Source: Isoetes taiwanensis
Taxonomy: Eukaryota > Streptophyta > Lycopodiopsida > Isoetales > Isoetaceae
Direction: 5' to 3'
NCBI GenBank assembly: GCA_021234155.1
Contig: JAJEKV010000051.1
Location: forward strand, 9,136,105-9,200,104
Length of the DNA: 64,000 nt
Position numbers and translations under genes: made by a program. The notes under the pieces are model-generated. The model was not told where the DNA came from, searched no databases, and saw only the letters and a program-made list of their open reading frames with translations. This document shows positions 1 to 12,306 of the stretch, in pieces. Numbering within the stretch: position 1 is the stretch's first letter; the number at the start of each line of letters is the position of its first letter.

Positions 1-835
1 CATGCCATTATATGTACTATATGACATATATCTGACTTATGACTTATAGGACGGATGCTATATAAAATTACATATATGTGATACGACATTATATATACCA
101 TGTGACATATGCCATATATGACATCACATATATCATGTGACATATATATCATATCTCATATATGACATTGCATATTTCATATGAGATATCTGATCTATGG
201 CATATGATATATGTCGTATATGTCATTATATATATTACAAGCTATTTAATCGATCCTATGGTGCATGTATACGTTTTAGCAAGTTCCTATGATGCAACTT
301 CCAGTGAAATTCTCTTAGAATGCCTTTAACTTCCCAAAGATTAATTCTATGTAGATTCTCCTATATTCCCTTAGATTTTATGAAAATCTGCAGGATTCTA
401 TTAAGACTTTCCTAGATTCCCCTAGATTCTCCAAGATATTATGTATATTCCCATAGACGTCCTTAGATTTATGAACATAGACGATGCATGTTCCTATTTT
501 AGCGAGTTCTGGGAGGGAGGAATGAGACGTGCCAATTTTCTTGATTTTTTTTGTCCTTTCCCATTGTTTCAGTTTCTCGAGAAACCCGAACTCTTGCTTA
601 ATCGGAGGCGAATTGAAGGGAGGGTCCATCTGCTTCCTCTATAGAAGGCCAGCATTATGCTCTTCCTTGCATCTGTAGCTGCTCATGGATGTAAAGATTT
701 TCACAATTCTCAAGCAGGTGAAAGCTTTACATGTGGTTTTCTCTCGGGCTCTTCAACTGAACTGTGGACCTCACTCCTGACAAATCGATTCTTTCTAGAT
801 AGCCTCTTCATCCAGGAATATTCACGATATGTTCA
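1..835. repeat. Left copy of an ~830-bp direct duplication
   Basis: This block matches 9031-9858 almost base for base over long stretches. Both copies have an AT-rich palindromic start made of CATATATGACAT-like words, then a field of TTAGATTC-like words, then a unique-looking 3' half ending near a TCCAGG(A/G)ATATTC motif, after which they diverge. The first 250 bases are simple AT-rich sequence. No gene is recognised in it. The two copies bracket the LINE/SINE block between them, so this is either a local segmental duplication or two copies of one dispersed repeat. Confidence 0.85.
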
Positions 836-1516
<681 letters not shown>

Positions 1517-1617
1517 CTCCTCCCTCGGGATCTTTGGATGCTTTGGGGTTTCTGCTGTGGAACTTCAACAAGCCATAGCTCTCACATACGGTGTCAGATT
1601 GTAACGTATTTGGGCTC

Positions 1618-1648
1618 ATTGGAAAGCTTATTTCGAGCTCTTTCCAAT
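1618..1648 (+). other. Hairpin in LINE copy 1 leader
   Basis: ATTGGAAAG at 1618-1626 is perfectly complementary to CTTTCCAAT at 1640-1648 with a 13-nt loop. It lies about 60 bp upstream of the ORF1 start codon. Any role in transcription or translation is inference. Confidence 0.6.
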
Positions 1649-1706
1649 GGTATAACATCAATAAGTTTGAATCAGTTTGACAGTCTGTAATTGGCATTTT
1701 TCGGGA

Positions 1707-2897
1707 ATGTTGATGGTGTTGGAAATGACGACCAAGACTAGGGCAAAGAAGGGAGATGGGGTTGGGTCTTCTGTGGCTCCTGTAACAGTGAACATGGATG
1801 CGTCCAAGGATGTTAATGTTACCAATGCAAAGAAAGCATTAAAAAGGCCTGTTTTAGTCGTGTCCACATCTGGGCAGAATGATTCAGACTCGGATGCTAG
1901 TTCCGAAACTGGTGGGACTGTTCTAGATTTCGATGGAGGCGTGGTGCAGGATGTTGTACAGCAGGTTGGGCAGCAGCAATCTCTGGATTTCGTAGCCCCT
2001 AAACAGGGGATTTTGGCAGCCCCTAAGCAGGGGATGGTGACAGCCCCTAAACAGGGTATTCGGCTTGGCTCTGTTTCTACAGCAGCCCATGATCTTGATA
2101 TAAGAGCAGTGGGTATTGTGGACAGCCTGGATCCTTCTTCCATAGCTACCTATCAAGCTATGTTCATGGGAAATCTGAAACAAGAGTTATTGGAAGCTAT
2201 GCAAGGGACAATACAAGCTGCCATCAAATTTGCAGTAGATTCGATCATCCAAGATCTCAAGGAATATTTCTTGGAGCAAATGAATGCGGAATTGGAGGCC
2301 TTCAAGAGTCGAATGAGGTCTGTATTTTCTGATTTTAAGGGGCAGATTCAAAATGAAATGGCACAGGTGCATAATGATGATGATTCCAGCACTGACGGAG
2401 AAGAAGATGATAGTACAGATCAATTGCAGCAGCAGCTATCTTCGTTAATGGCAGCCCAAGAACAACACAATCAAACACTTGCAGCTTTCATGGAGGAACA
2501 AGATAAGTGCAATCGAGCTCTAAATGTCTGTTTGGTGGGTCTTCCAGAAGAACCAAAGGAGAATACCACATCCAAGGTGAGCGCTTTCTTTTCTGAAAAG
2601 ATGCAATGTGAGGATTGTAGAATTTTGGAGGCATTCAGAGTTGGTAAGCCTGCTGGAAATGCACGGCGTATTGTGGTCAAATTTGCAACTAGAGAGTCTA
2701 AGATGGAAATATTGAGGAAAAAAGCAATGTTAAAAGGAAAGGGAGTCTGGGTGAATGAAGATATGACAAAAGATCAATATGAAGAACATAAAAAGGAACT
2801 TTTGAAATTCAAGGAAGCAAAAAAGAATGGTCAGAAGGCTGTTTGGAGGAAGGGACGAGTAGTAGTGGATGGTGCTGCTACTGAGAGCATAGCATAG
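1707..2897 (+). CDS. LINE ORF1 protein, coiled coil plus RRM-like and C-terminal domains
   Basis: An uninterrupted 396-codon frame. I start at the ATG at 1707 because the frame upstream has no ATG. The first third is low complexity and holds three 24-bp units encoding A-P-K-Q-G-(I/M) from 1995. A long helical, glutamine- and glutamate-rich middle (about 2190-2520) is a likely coiled coil. The last 125 residues read like an RRM-type fold followed by a basic C-terminal domain: NVCLVGLPEE, then EAFRVGKP, then RRIVVKF, then WVNEDMTK. That order is typical of L1-type ORF1 proteins of animals, which trimerise and bind the element RNA. There is no CCHC knuckle. ORF2 follows after a 21-nt gap. The function is inferred from domain order, and the protein may be inactive since the partner ORF2 is broken. 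Confidence 0.75.
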   Translation: MLMVLEMTTKTRAKKGDGVGSSVAPVTVNMDASKDVNVTNAKKALKRPVLVVSTSGQNDSDSDASSETGGTVLDFDGGVVQDVVQQVGQQQSLDFVAPKQGILAAPKQGMVTAPKQGIRLGSVSTAAHDLDIRAVGIVDSLDPSSIATYQAMFMGNLKQELLEAMQGTIQAAIKFAVDSIIQDLKEYFLEQMNAELEAFKSRMRSVFSDFKGQIQNEMAQVHNDDDSSTDGEEDDSTDQLQQQLSSLMAAQEQHNQTLAAFMEEQDKCNRALNVCLVGLPEEPKENTTSKVSAFFSEKMQCEDCRILEAFRVGKPAGNARRIVVKFATRESKMEILRKKAMLKGKGVWVNEDMTKDQYEEHKKELLKFKEAKKNGQKAVWRKGRVVVDGAATESIA

Positions 2898-2918
2898 GAA
2901 TTTGCCACCGCCAGGGTG

Positions 2919-5900
2919 ATGTGTTGGAATATTAATACTCTGACACAGGAAAAGATAACTACTATGAGTAGTATACTTGCAAATATAGATATTGTTTTCT
3001 TTCTTGAGACAGGTGAGCATGAGGAATCTGGTCTGCCTAAAATTAATGGTTTTAAGATGATGCATTCTGTTTGGTCCCCAAAAGGATGGAGATACAAGAG
3101 TTACGGTGGCATTGCATGCTTTGTTAGGCATAAATTTGTGCATTTAGTTACAGTTCTTTTTTCCAAAAGCAACTCTGCAGTGTATTTGGATTAGTGTGCC
3201 AGGGCAATTTGGCAACGTATATATTGCTGGATGTTATTATCCACCGCGAGGGTCTCTGGTATATAATTCAGGTGAAGTGGATAGAGATGATCCTTTTGTG
3301 CAGTTGGAGCAGGATGTTGTTTCCTTTTGTGATACAGGGGAGGTTTTATTGATGGGAGATTTCAATGGACGAACTTCACAGAGGCAGGCTGCCATGGTAA
3401 GTATGGAGGGAGAGCCAAAGTGGGTAGAAATGCTAGATGACACTGAATTGGCAGAAATTGGTTGGAGCAGGAAATCAGATGACAAAATTCGGTGGCCTTC
3501 CCCTCAGGGGAATCATGTTCTAACATTTTGTAGTGGGTTAAACCTGGTTATTTATAATGGCATTGACAGGTTTCCAGGATCAGGAGCACTTACATGCAGA
3601 GGGGCAAGTGTAATGGATTATGTCTTAGCTAAACCCTCTTTTGTTCAACAAGTTGTAAATTTTGCTATTGGGAAAGATAATATTGAATCAGATCATGAGC
3701 CTCTTTTTCTTGACCTTTGCATTGCTGGTTTGCCTAAGCATAAGGTTGTGTCACAAGCACTCCTTAAACCTATTATGAGGTATGATAAATCTGATATAAA
3801 GCTTGTTGTGAGAAAAATGCCTCTACTATCACATGGCCAACTAATGCGACAGAACTCAGTCATACCCTTACTCAGATGGTTCTTGAATCTGCTAATACAT
3901 GTTTTGTGCCGCACAGGCAGGGAATGGGGTTGCCTTGCAATGGTTGGTTTGACTATGAATGCAGGATGCAAAGAAGACAATTTAAATTAGCAAAGGGGGA
4001 TGCGAAGGCCTTGGCAAGAAGGGAGTACATTAGAATGGTTAAGAGGAAGAAAAATGATTATTTGCGTAAGAAACATGAGCAGATGGTCACGGAATTATTG
4101 ACATATCTAAAGAAGTTTTGGAATAGATTGAAACCTTCTCAAAAACCGAGTACAATGGTAGAGGTTGGTGCTTTGATGAATCATATTAAACATCTCTATC
4201 ATGTGCCAGGTGTGGACACAAAAATGGATGGGGCATATGAGGAGGGCTTCTGTTTCTCCTTGGAGGACGTGCAGGATGGGCTCCAAAGATTATCCAATGG
4301 TAAGGCAGCAGATTCGGAAGGGCTTATGGATGAAATGTTTAAATGGGCAGGTGATAGTGTGGTAGAAGTCTTGGTAAAGTTGTGCAATGCTATCTTGTTT
4401 GAAGGCTTCCCACGCACATGGCAAGTGAATAGGGTGGCCCCTCTTCATAAGCAGGTGATGAGTCTGATCCAAATAACTACCGTATGATTATGATATGTAG
4501 TTTTTATGCCAAGCTTTTTGCTAACATGTTGAACGCAAAACCTTTATATGCATTGTTTGTTGATTTCTCTAAAGCTTTTGATATGGTTGGAAGAGGACAT
4601 TTGTGGGATAGAATGTCAGCTCTTGGTGTGCCTGTTGAGTGCAGTGGCCAAACTTTATGATAAAGTATTGGTTCAGCTTTCTTTCCCATACACCAGTGAT
4701 GAGTATGTTGAAAGCAATATGGGGGTTAAGCAGGGCTGCCCACTATCGCCCACACTTTTTGGTTTGTTCATAGACCAACTGGAGGATTGGATCTGTCAAA
4801 ATGGTGGTGATGGAACGCCTTTATATAGGTATGTTCTTCTGCTATTGTTGTATGCCGATGATGTTGTTCTATTATCTAGGAGTGTAGCGGGTCTACAAAA
4901 GCACTTGGATGCTCTTGAGGGATTTTGTGACATGAAAAGCATGCGGGTCAACATGGCTAAAACCAAGGTTGTAGTGTTTGGAGCTACCAAGGTAGATCAT
5001 GTAAAGGTATTTTACAAAGGAGAGCCTATTGACATTGTGGATAGTTATAAGTATCTTGGTCTAATTGTAGACAAAAGTCCCAACTGGAATATAGCGGCTG
5101 AACAAAAAGTGGATGGTGGGCTTAAGGCTCTCTATGCCATGCAACGCAGGTGTAGGAAAGCAGATATATGGGATTTCAGCATGAAGAAGCAGTTGTATAT
5201 TGTTTTGGTGCAATCAGTGGTGCTATATCGATGTGAGGTATGGGGGGCAGGTTTGGCGTTGGATAGATGGAAGAAAATTGAAAAAATACAGAAAAGATTC
5301 TTTCGTGCTGAGCTTGGAACTAAGATGCAAACACCATATGATATGATGTTAGTGAAGTGTGGGATGCTCTCTTTGGAAGCGGAAGCACTTTGTAAGACTC
5401 TCCATTATGTGCATAAGGTGCTCTATGTCATGCCGAATGATAGTTTGCCAAGGTTGGCATTGGAGGAGACACGCACGAAAGGATGGTTTGCGGATATAGA
5501 GGGGTGGCTGGCCAGATGGGGGACGCATATGGATGATTTGGAAAATTGTAAGGATAATATACGAGGCTGGGTTGTGGATAATGTAACCTGTATGTGCTGG
5601 AGAGAAGGTGCGGTTAAGAAGGAGTTCTACATGGTCCATATCAATCCCATGCTACAAGGGGCCAGTTACTTTAACGAACACATTTCTGTTAAATACAGAC
5701 AGGCTATATGTAGGATGAGGTTAAGCTCACACAGGCTTGGGGTGGAGTTGGGGAGATGGAGTGATATTCCACATGAGCTTAGGTCGTGCAAGTTGTGTGA
5801 CTGTAGGACTCTTGAGGATGAGGCACATGTGCTACTTCACTGTTCATCATATGCCACATTGCGTGCTAAACATGGTATGAAAGCTTATACACTTGTTGAA

Positions 5901-6072
5901 TTTTTTGACTACCCTGGGGGTGTGATTGGGGCGTATATAACTTGCTGTTTTGGACCATAGAGAAAGATGCTTGAAAGCAATGGATGTAAAAGAGGAGGAC
6001 GAGGAAGAGATTGAGGGGGTTAATGCATTATTATCCGATGATACATTAGATGAACTTTTCTATAATTACTAA
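2919..6072 (+). pseudogene. LINE ORF2 (endonuclease-reverse transcriptase), broken
   Basis: The endonuclease part starts MCWNINTLTQ and includes GDFNGR (about 3355) and SDHEPL (about 3690). The reverse transcriptase follows with NGKAADSEGLMDEMFKW, FVDFSKAFD, GVKQGCPLSPTLFGLF and YADDVVLL (from 4851). A C-terminal cysteine-histidine cluster is CKLCDCRTLEDEAHVLLHC near 5788-5845. The frame shifts near 3175, 3880, 4460, 4640 and 5940. Compared with LINE copy 2, about 40 codons between the motif YAKLF and the FVDFSKAFD motif are missing near 4533. The natural end appears to be the TAA at 6070-6072. The endonuclease would nick target DNA and the RT would copy the element RNA, but this copy cannot make a full protein. 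Confidence 0.85.
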
Positions 6073-6084
6073 TGTACTGATTTG

Positions 6085-6141
6085 GACGTCTCATAGGCCT
6101 GGCGATCTCACAGACGTAATAATACAATTTCAATTCAATTC
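6085..6141 (+). other. LINE 3'-end signature and microsatellite tail (copy 1)
   Basis: GGACGTCTCATAGGCC, then a short hairpin-like segment, then AGACGTAATAATAC and (AATTC)n. The same layout recurs at 8535, 37341, 46209 (minus strand) and 52118. This is the expected position for template recognition by the element's RT. Confidence 0.7.
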
Positions 6142-6149
6142 TCTCTCAT

Positions 6150-8597
6150 ATTTACGTTACATACACGTAAATATAAGCCAAGCCAGGAAACTAACACCAT
6201 GAAGTCGAGAATACATATGGACTTTCGCAAGGCAGAGAAATACATGAAAAAATGTGAAGCAAAGGCATCTGAAAAAATTTGGTCTAGTGATGCTGATTAG
6301 CAAACTTGGTACTGGATGCTGCTGCTGACTATTTTCTCTCACGCAGAAAATTGGAAGGACTGCCATGTAATGGCTGGTTTGATGCATCATGTAAAGCGAA
6401 GCGAGTAGAATATAAAAAAGCAAAAGGGGAAGATAGACGGAGGCTTAAAGAACAGTATGTGGCATTAACCAAGTCAAAAAAGAAAAAGTCATGACTTCCG
6501 AAGACAGAAGACTTGGTTGCAGACCTTATCATAAACCCCAAACAGTTTTGGAATAAGTTGAAAACTAGAATGCAACAGGATGTTTATTTGGACCCAGCAG
6601 CCCTGCTCTGCCAAGTACATGAACTTTACCATATGCCAGATGTTAATGAAACCAGTGATGTTGAATATTTGCAGGATGATCGATTGTGCTTCACTTTGGA
6701 GAACTTGGGAGAAGGTTTAAGTAACCTTGCAAATGGGAAAGCTGATGATGCAATAGGTCTGGTAGCATAGATGTTCAAATGGGCAGGTAAATCGGTCCAT
6801 ACAGCCTTGTTATCTCTACATAAGGGATTTTTGCGCACTTGGCAATTGAATAGAGTGGTTCCACTTCAGAAGTCGAGAGATGAAGATGATCCAAGGAACT
6901 ATAGAATGATTTTGGTCAATAGCTTATATGCTAAGCTCTTTGCTACTATGCTGAACTGCAAATTGGGTGCTTGGTTGGAAGAGCATAATATCAGGGCCAT
7001 TGGACAAGCAGACTTTAAGCCTAAAAAATCCACAGTGGATCATTTAGTTGCCTTGCGTGCTATGGTTCATTGTGTCAAAGGGAAGAAAAAATCACTTTAT
7101 GCATGTTTTGTTGATTATATTAAGGCATTTGACACAGAATCTCGCCATTATTTATGGGAGATATTGGAAACCCTAGAGGTGCCAATTGAGCTTAGACAAG
7201 CAGTAAGAATACTCTATGAGAAAGTTTTAGTCCAATTATCTTTTCCCTACGTACAGAAGTGCACAGAAGTAGTGGAGAGCAATATCGGAGTTAAGCAAGG
7301 GTGTCGTTTGTCACCCACCCTGCTTGGCTTATTCATAGACCAACTAGAAGTTTGGATGGTTTTATTGCTCCTACTTCTGTGATCAGAAAGGTATGCGTGT
7401 GAATATGACAAAGACTAAGATGATGGTTTTTAGAGCTAATAAAGTAGAGCATCTTAAATTTTATTTTAAGGAGGAGCCTGTGGAGATTGTAACCTCATAT
7501 AAATATTTGGGGATACATGTAGACAAAGGGCCTAGTTGGAATCTTGTTGTTGAACATAGAGTAAATGGGGGGCTCAAAGCACTATACAGTATGCAGCGTA
7601 AAAGTGGAAAAGCAGAAATATGGGATTTCAGTTTGAAAAGGACTTTGTTTCGTGTCTTGGTACAACTAGTTCTATTATACGGATGTGAGGTATGGGGTCC
7701 AGGTTTGTCTGCAGATTCTTAGAAAAAAAATGAGAAAGTGCAAAAAAAATTATTGAGAACTAAACTGGAAACTAAGGCTCAAACTCCATATGACATGCTG
7801 CTTGTGGAATATGGTATGATGCCTATGGAGGCTGAAGCTTTATGCAGGATGCTCACTATCTTTGTAAGGTGCAATTTGATATGGCAGAAGAATGCTTACC
7901 GAGACGTGCATAGGAGGAGACAAGGGATAAGGGTTGGTATGCAGAAATTATAGAATGGACAAGGAAATGGAGTTTAGATATTCATTGCCTGCGAGAGAAT
8001 ATATCGAATACTTGGAGATGGGTACATCAGCATCTCACTAGAAGAAACTGGAGGGTTCCAGAAACAAAAAAAAGAATTCTACAGAAAATATATGAATCCC
8101 ACACTTCAAGAGGCCAAGTATCTTAAAGAAGGTGTATCTTTAAGAACGAGGCACATGATAAGCAGGATGCGGCTTAGCTCGCATAGATTGGGGGTTGAGG
8201 TAGGGCACTGAAGTGATATTCCGCATGAGTTGAGGTTGTGCAGGTTATGTGATATGCAGGAAGTTGAAGATGAAGCGCATGTGATCATAAGATGTCCGTC
8301 ATACAATGGGGCTCGTCACACGCATGACATTCATTCAAACTCATTGCTGGAATTTTTTGACTTACCTGGGACACAAGTTGGGAAGTATTTGAAAGAGATA
8401 TCAGCGCAGAGAGAACAGTTATTACATGATAAAGAAGGTATGTTGTAATTGATGAGGGATGGGGAGAGTCTAATGCATTTATGTCAGAGGATGCATGAGA
8501 AGACATGTTCTATAATGTTGAGTGTACATATTTGAACGTCTCATAGACCTAATGGTCTGCAGGCGTATTAGATACAACAACATTTCATTTCATTTCT
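6150..8597 (+). mobile_element. LINE copy 2 (5'-truncated, decayed)
   Basis: Same family as LINE copy 1, lying directly downstream in the same orientation. It lacks ORF1 and the endonuclease and begins near the linker before the RT. It ends with the family 3' signature (8535-8580) and an ATTTC microsatellite (8582-8597). Nucleotide divergence from copy 1 is large, so these are two separate insertions rather than a recent tandem duplication. The 5' limit is approximate. Confidence 0.8.
6306..8505 (+). pseudogene. LINE ORF2 remnant in copy 2
   Basis: Successive frames match ORF2 of copy 1. They show a basic linker (6306-6494), an RT start (6513-6770) with LANGKADDAIG, the segment 6771-7382 with FVDYIKAFD and GVKQGCRLSPTLLGLF, then 7393-7722 with YKYLG and LYGCEVWG, and a C-terminal cluster CRLCDMQEVEDEAHVIIRC near 8236. 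The YADD active-site block is deleted near 7355-7390, while the roughly 40 codons missing from copy 1 are present here. Stops and frameshifts occur near 6495, 6770, 7385, 7722, 7950 and 8210. Confidence 0.8.
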
Positions 8598-8610
8598 CTC
8601 TGTCTCTCTC

Positions 8611-8907
<297 letters not shown>

Positions 8908-9030
8908 TCTATCAACGTATAATAAAACTGACTCATTTTTCTTCTGTGTGCATGGTGAAAGCATAATAATATGATTATATACTAGATGTATGTCATATAT
9001 GTCTCGCTTATAACATATGAGATATATGTG

Positions 9031-9858
9031 CCATACATGTCATTATATGTACTATATGACATATATCTGACTTATGACTTATAGGACGTATGCTATATAA
9101 AATTACATATATGTGATACGACATTATATATACCATGTGGCATATGCCATATATGACATCACATATATCATGTGACATATATATCATATATGATATATGA
9201 CATTGCATATATCATGTGAGATATCTCATCTATGGCATATGATATATGTCATATATGTCATTATATATACTATAAGCTATTTAATCGATTCTACGGTGCA
9301 TGTACGTTTTAGCAAATTCCTATGATGCAAGTTCCAGTGAAATTCTCTTAGAATGCCCTTAGCTTCCCAAAGATTAATTCTATGTAGATTCTCGTATATT
9401 CCCTTAGATTTTATAAAATTCTCTATTAAGACTTTCCTAGATTCCCCTAGATTCTCCAAGATATTATGTATATTCCCTTAGACTCCCGTAGATTTTATGA
9501 ACATAGACTATGCATGTTCCTATTTTAGCAAGTTCTTGAAACGTGCGCTAATTTTCTTGAATTTTTGGTCCTTTCCCATTTTTTCAGTTCAAACTACTTT
9601 CTTGGCTCAACTTTCCTGAGAAACCCAAATTATTGCTTAATTTGAGGCGAATTGAAGGGGGATCCATCTGCTACCTCTGTAGAAGGCTAGCACCATCCTC
9701 TTCCTTGCATCAGTAGCTGCTTATAAATGTAAAGATTTTCACAATTCTCAAGCAGGTGAAAGATTTACATGTGATTTTCTCTCGGGCTCGCCAACTGAAC
9801 TGTGGACCTCACTCCTGACAAAGTGATTCTTTCCAGATAGCCTCTTCATCCAGGGATA
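9031..9858. repeat. Right copy of the ~830-bp direct duplication
   Basis: Matches 1-835 in the same orientation, with scattered substitutions, a few small indels and one extra stretch near 9590. The AT-rich palindromic start, the TTAGATTC field and the 3' half are all present. The copies diverge after about 9858. Confidence 0.85.
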
Positions 9859-9859
9859 T

Positions 9860-11262
9860 TCCTTTGTGCCAAGTTGCATAGAATTTGAAATAGAGATTAT
9901 GAATTTCGTGGTTGGGAGAATTTGTTTGCAGTAGCAGGATCTCGGCAATAGGTATCTTCAAAGTAAATTGTGATTGAACAAATGAGAAAATTATCGTCAA
10001 GGTTTATGCAGAATAGCAATTTTTGTTTCTCTAAAGGTTTTTGGAGATGAATTGCTTCATTTTGGCAATTTCTTGATTAATTGTTAGATAGTTTTCCTCC
10101 TAGCCTCTGCTTGCACTTGATCCTATTCTGCCTCTTAATCTTTCTTTCCTTTCATTTCCTTTTTCTTGTTGTTTTTCCCTATCTTCTCAGCTTTTATGGC
10201 CATTTTAGAAAAAGAACAAATGGAAAATAACCCAAAAACTCTAAACATTGCTCTTTTGCATGAATTTATGTTCCTCGTCTTGCACAAAGAGGCAATCTGC
10301 TCATACAATTCAGTAAGTTTAACCGTGATCCTCTGCTTTCTTTAAATTTGGAGATTTTACTAATCTCAACCTAATGTTGAAAGGAATGCACCATCTTGAT
10401 CATTGTCCTCCAATATGGGATAATCTTACCAAGGATCCTGGGCCAGATGGTGTCCTACCTTTGCTAGATGCCTCTGGTGTTCCTATTCAAACCGGGATTC
10501 CAAGACCTTCTGTTCAAATTCACTCTGAAAAAAAAAATGCCCTAAGCCTATCTGAGACCAAAGGAACCTTCAAGACTTTAGTCCTACTACCCCTTTTCAG
10601 GAACATTCCAGACTCAATTAGCAACCTTATAATAGACTAGGTGTACATCTATTCTAAGCCAATGATTTGGATATTCAATTGAAGATATTCAGTTTATACG
10701 TATAAAACATAAGACATCAGGCTTTATCACGTTATCACGAGGTCATGTATAATCTGGTACTCTTTATTTCAGCAGCTAAATTAAGAACCCAGATAGTATT
10801 AACTATGAATCTTACAAGATCTAATGCATGTCCTAATCAGCATGGAAGAACAATCATATCAACTTGAAAATATAATTTATTATACTGAAAATATGCATTT
10901 CACAACCAGCAGACTAGCATGCAGTCACAATCATGGAGTTTGTACATCACTATGCTTTAATAAAGGAGTTAAAGCTCGATAGAAGCTTCCATATTTGCAT
11001 GAAAGCATGCTTAATTTCATTGATTTGAACATGCATTAAACACTCCCACGTGAAGGACAGTCTGCAGTAAACATGTATCAGGTCTGAATTTCATTTGAGC
11101 ATAAAAACCTGTGGTAACAGTAAGCATTAAATCTCATTTTATGCCTCTTGAACCATCTTTTAACACTAATATTGAAGTGCATATCGTCAAGTTTAAAAAA
11201 AACCATATTTACATAGACCAAGTTTAGAGTAAACCATCAAATAGAGTAGAATAGATCCCATC
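9860..11262. other. Anonymous sequence upstream of an LTR element
   Basis: AT-rich with only short open frames. The longest, 10374-10640, resembles nothing I recognise. No RNA gene or repeat was seen. The right edge is the CCATC target duplication at 11258-11262. Confidence 0.5.
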
Positions 11263-11966
11263 TGATACAAACGATCTTTCCTGCCTGCAAAACTGTCAAA
11301 CACTATTAATCGAAAAGATCTGGAACTCCAGATCAAGGTCTCTCGGCACAACTTATCCACCCAACCAGGCTCTGATTTGCAAACACGGCAAGTCTAATCT
11401 CAAATTCTTCCCAATTCTAAGAGTCTGCTAACCAGCTGGATAGCCTCTCTGGGATTCTCTGGAATACTCCAAAACTAAGGAAGGTAATCAATTCAAGCAC
11501 AAATTATCAAAAGTTCTACATGGCAATCAGATTTCTTCTTTCTCATGCAATCACTTCCGGTTGTTCTTCAATTATACAAATCGTTTACTTTTATACTGTT
11601 CTAAAAGGTTTCGTGCAACTAATTTTGGATTTTCCCTTACCTTTTTGCTGAATCCGAAGCCCTTTTCCTGCAATCCAGCCTGATCCATTGGCCGAGAAGC
11701 TAATTCCGGGCTTGTTCCGGCCTTTTCTTGACGTCAACAAAAAGGCTTTGTTTTTCTATTTCGTTTTGTTTATATAATTGTTAAAATCTCAATAGTTCCT
11801 TTAGTTTTAAACTTTTAACATTTCAATGGTTTCCTTCTTTTATAAGTTATAATTCAAAGCTCCTAAGGCTAAACAATCAATCAAAATAGTTATCTAAACC
11901 CTTGCCTCTGTGTTTGTCTCTGCAAATCCTTTCTCCGAGCCACGCCCCCAAGCTAGTGCCATATCA
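11263..11966 (-). repeat. 3' LTR of element A
   Basis: 704 bp, in direct orientation with 13572-14301. Its terminal dinucleotides are TG...CA on the element strand. Confidence 0.93.
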
Positions 11967-11982
11967 ATTCCCTCCCTTCCCA
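11967..11982 (-). other. Polypurine tract of element A
   Basis: Read on the minus strand this is GGGAAGGGAGGGAAT directly before the 3' LTR, which is the expected position and composition of the plus-strand primer. Confidence 0.75.
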
Positions 11983-12191
11983 AGGCTGATCGTCCTCGAT
12001 CATCTGCCTTAGGGAGTAACAATCTTTCCCAAAGCTAGTCAACTGACTATCTGCTTTGCTGGAATAACCACCTTTCTTTCCAAGCTAGTCACCTGACTAT
12101 CTGCTTTGAAAGGATTTCTTCTAGGCTGGTAAACTTACCATCTGCCTTACAATTCTAAGGGTCTGGCTTCTGTGCTGCAGACACAGTTGCC
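11982..12191. other. Array of four covarying hairpins plus a fifth
   Basis: Four units at 11982-12010, 12031-12057, 12082-12107 and 12123-12148 share one architecture. Each has an outer stem (AAGGC:GCCTT, AAAGC:GCTTT, AAGC:GCTT, AGGC:GCCT), an inner stem of 5-6 bp (TGATCG:CGATCA, TAGTC:GACTA, TAGTC:GACTA, TGGTA:TACCA), a 4-nt loop and a constant 3-nt bulge TCT on one side. Stem bases change in pairs between units while pairing is kept. A fifth, less similar hairpin spans 12165-12191 (CTGTG:CACAG inside GGC:GCC). The array lies between the polypurine tract and gag, in the 3' untranslated part of the element RNA. Confidence 0.8.
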
Positions 12192-12306
12192 TTCTTCTAA
12201 ACTCTAGAGCAACATTCATTTGAAAAAAAACTTTCATTGTCTCAAATCAAATGAATACAATGCTCAAACCATTCAACAAACACATGTCTACACCGACATT
12301 TTACCT

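Larger units (their letters stand above)
1520..6145 (+). mobile_element. LINE copy 1 (nearly full length, decayed)
   Basis: A non-LTR retrotransposon with a 5' leader (hairpin at 1618-1648), an open ORF1 (1707-2897), a broken ORF2 (2919-6072) and a 3' end followed by an AATTC microsatellite at 6126-6141. It has no poly(A) tail. ORF2 shows endonuclease, reverse transcriptase and a C-terminal cysteine-histidine motif. The family differs from the plant L1 element at 14440-24077: ORF1 has no zinc knuckle or DUF4283-type domain, and the 3' end is a microsatellite. The clade is undetermined. The 5' boundary is approximate, placed just after the (CCCT)n run. Confidence 0.85.
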
